A stretch of 64,000 nucleotides of DNA from Onchocerca volvulus (lineage: Eukaryota > Nematoda > Chromadorea > Rhabditida > Onchocercidae), in assembly GCA_000499405.2 (NCBI GenBank), contig HG738138.1:22969097-23033096 (forward strand), read 5' to 3'. Shown here in pieces: positions 63,756-64,000 of this stretch. Within the stretch, counting starts at the first letter, position 1; each line of letters opens with the position of its first letter. The notes under the pieces were generated by a model, which was not told the DNA's origin, searched no databases, and worked only from the letters and a program-made list of their open reading frames with translations. A program made the position numbers and the translations under genes.

Positions 63756-64000
63756 AGGCCCTTAGTATAGACGGTTGTTTCGATGTAAAAGGATGACAAA
63801 GTAGCTGATGTCTTCCAAAAATTTACTCAAAAGGGGTTTTTTTTGAAGATGAGAATCAGAATCTTTGTGGCTTCTGAATCCTCTCCAATATTCATCTCAT
63901 TTCTTTTCTCAGTTATAAAATGATACTTAATTATTGCATTTGCTTAGTGATTCAATAAAACACCTGGCTACTTAATCGTACTAAAACATGATAGAAAAAT

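Larger units (their letters stand above)
60065..64000. other. Right-end region, repeat-rich, no complete gene
   Basis: It probably holds introns or the 5' part of the minus-strand gene ending at 59898. Apart from the candidate mini-exon at 61281-61320, nothing is convincing. It contains the CA tract, AAT-rich repeats (61404-61460), a small CG-bearing stretch at 61990-62040 (CGTCC repeats), and CAGA/GTGC repeats near 63620-63760. Confidence 0.4.

Noticed and set aside
1..64000. CRISPR arrays, operons with Shine-Dalgarno sites, rRNA genes
   Set aside because: The sequence is eukaryotic with spliced genes; no direct-repeat/spacer array or rRNA-like conserved segment was seen.

Overview
The window looks like a strongly AT-rich nematode chromosome, most likely from a parasitic clade III (filaria-like) species. 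Three things suggest this: compact multi-exon genes with TTTCAG-type acceptors, a secreted single-domain cystatin of the nematode CPI type, and long AT-rich intergenic and intronic stretches full of microsatellites. I cannot name the species from sequence alone. Most real genes are split into short exons, so models were built by joining splice-compatible segments and checking reading-frame phase.

Left part (1-14 kb). A minus-strand gene runs off the left edge (exons 749-~1040, 378-460, 1-106; possibly Tudor-like). Next is bub-3, the mitotic checkpoint WD40 protein, on the plus strand (2725-5179). It lies tail-to-tail with a four-exon secreted cystatin on the minus strand (5262-6311). A second four-exon gene with the same architecture lies divergently at 10147-11026. 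It encodes a cystatin-like protein that has lost both inhibitory contact motifs. A further cystatin-reminiscent orphan exon (11498-11587) and two splice-compatible exons of an unknown gene (12731-13784) follow.

Middle part (14-26 kb) is mostly gene-poor AT-rich DNA. It holds microsatellites, a perfect 22-bp-arm hairpin (16539-16593), one small coding-like ORF and a frame-broken coding-like remnant (17735-18132).

26.2-46.5 kb holds one large plus-strand gene of at least 25 exons. It encodes a DH-PH Rho guanine nucleotide exchange factor of PLEKHG type, about 1201 residues from the first in-frame ATG. Its 8.7-kb fifth intron holds a foldback element (29562-29730) and a small antisense ORF. Intron 9 holds a GC-richer island with RNA polymerase III box A/B-like motifs at tRNA spacing, a candidate tRNA-derived SINE. 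Intron 15 holds a 336-bp inverted-repeat element with 50-bp internal repeats.

46.5-56 kb is AT-rich with no gene I can support. At 56.3-58.9 kb there is a cluster of short coding-like stretches on both strands that I could not resolve into one model. At 59898-60064 is the well-supported last exon of a minus-strand gene of unknown family. The right end is repeat-rich (TTC, CA, and CAGA/GTGC-type). No tRNA, rRNA or CRISPR array was seen.
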